Assembly (NCBI GenBank): GCA_020853775.1
Contig: JADYYH010000003.1
Span: 61,991 to 125,990, forward strand
DNA length: 64,000 nt
From: Nitrospira sp.
GTDB lineage: Bacteria; Nitrospirota; Nitrospiria; Nitrospirales; Nitrospiraceae
Reading direction: 5' to 3'
The translations under genes and the position numbers were made by a program. Below the pieces are notes generated by a model, which searched no databases, was not told the DNA's origin, and saw only the letters and a program-made list of their open reading frames with translations. This document shows, in pieces, positions 62,991-64,000 of this stretch; positions within the stretch are counted from its first letter, which is position 1; every line of letters starts with the position of its first letter.

Positions 62991-63569
62991 TTAGGCCGGG
63001 TTGGCAAGAACGTGATCCTCAATGAGTTCGCAGAGCACATGGCCCAGCGTGATGTGGCTTTCCTGGATGCGGGCGGTCAACGTCGACGGCACGACGAAGG
63101 CGTACTCGACCATGCCGGCCAATTTGCCGCCTGAGCCGCCGGTCCAGGCGACGGTCGTGAGGCCCAGCGCCTTCGCGGCTTCGACGCCTTTCAGCACATT
63201 CGGAGAGTTGCCGCTGGTGCTGATGGCAATCGCTACATCGCCTGCCTGCCCGTGCGCGCGCACCTGACGGGCGAAGAGTTCTTCGAAGCCGTAGTCATTG
63301 GCGATGCACGTAATCGCCGCGATGTCCGTGGCGAGGGCGAGAGCCGGGAAGGGCATGCGCTCACGCTTATACCGGCCGACGAATTCCGCCGCGATGTGCG
63401 CGGCGTCCGTCGCGCTGCCACCGTTGCCGAAGAGCAAGACTTTATGGCCGGTTCGAAAGGCCTGGCCGATGAGTTGTGCGACCTGCACAATCCGGTCGGC
63501 GTGGTCGTGCGCGAACCGCCGCTTGATCTCGGCGCTCTCGTTGAATGCCTTGAGGGCAAACTCTTTCAT
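62991..63569 (-). CDS. gmhA: Phosphoheptose isomerase
   Basis: 192 aa. SIS-domain with LLFGNGGSATDAAHIAAEF and ISTSGNSPNVL, plus HVLCELIE at the C-terminus. Converts sedoheptulose 7-phosphate to D-glycero-D-manno-heptose 7-phosphate, the first step of ADP-heptose synthesis for LPS core. Together with the nucleotidyltransferase upstream it gives two of the four steps; kinase, phosphatase and epimerase are not in the window. Confidence 0.93.
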   Translation of the reverse strand: MKEFALKAFNESAEIKRRFAHDHADRIVQVAQLIGQAFRTGHKVLLFGNGGSATDAAHIAAEFVGRYKRERMPFPALALATDIAAITCIANDYGFEELFARQVRAHGQAGDVAIAISTSGNSPNVLKGVEAAKALGLTTVAWTGGSGGKLAGMVEYAFVVPSTLTARIQESHITLGHVLCELIEDHVLANPA

Positions 63570-63690
63570 GGTGCGGAATTGTAGGGAAGCCCCAGGCCAC
63601 TGTCAAACGACTCAAGTGGAGGTAATGGCTCAATCTACTATGTCGGTACGCTGAAGATCGCCAGTCGCTTCCCACCAAAATTTATGGTCT

Positions 63691-63837
63691 CTATCGACGT
63701 TCCAGCAAAAACCGCTTTCTTCCTTTTGTCGTTGCCAACCGCCAGCCATTCCCTTTGGTCATTCTCTCGCCCTTCTTAGCTTTTGTGCCCTTAATAGTAA
63801 TCCCACCTGCCAGTAGGAGCTCCTCCTGGTTAAACAT
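63691..63837 (-). pseudogene. Short basic ORF abutting the IS end
   Basis: 48 residues (start ATG at 63837), strongly basic, with TIKGTKAKKGERMTKGN and RKRFLLERR, and less GC-rich than its surroundings. No ribosome-binding site and no family. Its start is about 14 bases from the predicted IS boundary, so it could be the 3' end of a gene cut by the insertion. Confidence 0.25.
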
Positions 63838-63851
63838 GATTGCACGTACTA

Positions 63852-64000
63852 GGGTCCGTTGACATTCAGTTTTACATTGGGATAATCCCGCCAACCCGAC
63901 AAGGAGGTTGGCGAAGATGGCGCGACGAATATTACGAGATGACCAATGGAAACGTATTGAGCAGATGTTACCTGGCAAATCGGGCGATCCGGGACGAACC
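63852..64000 (+). mobile_element. IS5-like insertion sequence, left end
   Basis: From GGGTCCGTTGACATTCAG at about 63852 (candidate terminal inverted repeat) to the transposase start 65 bases on. That distance and the transposase type suit the IS5 family. The right end is outside the window, so the boundary is approximate. Confidence 0.55.
63917..64000 (+). CDS. IS5-family transposase, 5' end only
   Basis: First 28 codons only: MARRILRDDQWKRIEQMLPG and GDPGRT, the standard IS5 transposase N-terminal DDQWxxIxxLLPGKxGDPGRT block. AAGGAGG lies 9 bases before the ATG. The frame is still open at the window edge; catalytic DDE residues would lie outside. Confidence 0.7.
   Translation, partial: MARRILRDDQWKRIEQMLPGKSGDPGRT

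Noticed and set aside
1..64000. CRISPR array, tRNA or rRNA gene, prophage, defence island
   Set aside because: No spaced direct repeats, tRNA cloverleaf, rRNA-like sequence or phage structural gene was recognised on either strand by reading.

Overview
This window is a densely packed, GC-rich bacterial chromosome segment. It encodes an outer-membrane lifestyle: many lipoproteins, SurA-type chaperones, heptose (LPS core) genes, an outer-membrane beta-barrel and a murein synthesis/remodelling set. No tRNA, rRNA, CRISPR array or phage was seen. Gene content and one palindromic interspersed element look most like Nitrospira (Nitrospirota). That assignment is inference from recalled gene combinations, not a search result.

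Layout. 1-2930: 3' part of a very large protein with a propeller-like start and long amphipathic/hydrophobic segments. 3332-6140: patatin lipoprotein translationally coupled to two NAD(P)-binding SDR proteins. 6142-11062: c-type cytochrome, DUF1295 membrane protein, small lipoprotein, HTH/zinc-ribbon regulator and a TldD/TldE-type protease pair. 11202-19607: mixed housekeeping and unknown genes (TPR protein, methyltransferase, SLOG protein, MsrA, CoA-binding protein, lytic transglycosylase, aminotransferase).

19631-30568: the most interesting region. A processive GT2 synthase diverges from a three-gene run: a secreted TIM-barrel hydrolase-like protein, a TPR plus YaiO-type outer-membrane barrel protein, and a CE4-type deacetylase. 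Facing it is a regulatory block: a HEAT-repeat membrane protein, a REC protein, an Hpt protein and a GAF-PAS-REC protein, with no histidine kinase core. This looks like a synthase-dependent exopolysaccharide system resembling Pga, but with the PgaB functions divided between two genes and a private phosphorelay.

30871-45443: lipoprotein, beta-hydroxyacid dehydrogenase-like protein, CysQ-like phosphatase, CorA, leuCD with a structured leader, disulfide oxidoreductase, TPR, MscS-like channel, exonuclease III, a 59-aa zinc-ribbon protein and a zinc-ribbon/PilZ protein. 45615-54058: LemA with two TPM-domain proteins, MurJ, MGMT, D-aminoacyl-tRNA deacylase, isoaspartyl peptidase, MtgA and EngB. 54048-63569 (minus strand): two parvulin-type PPIases, Mfd, heptose-phosphate nucleotidyltransferase, a divergent Y-family polymerase, SprT-like protease, a conserved protein of unknown role and GmhA. 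63852-64000: left end of an IS5-like element that runs out of the window.

Starts were chosen by Shine-Dalgarno spacing, overlap with the upstream stop and known family N-termini; each uncertain one is flagged.
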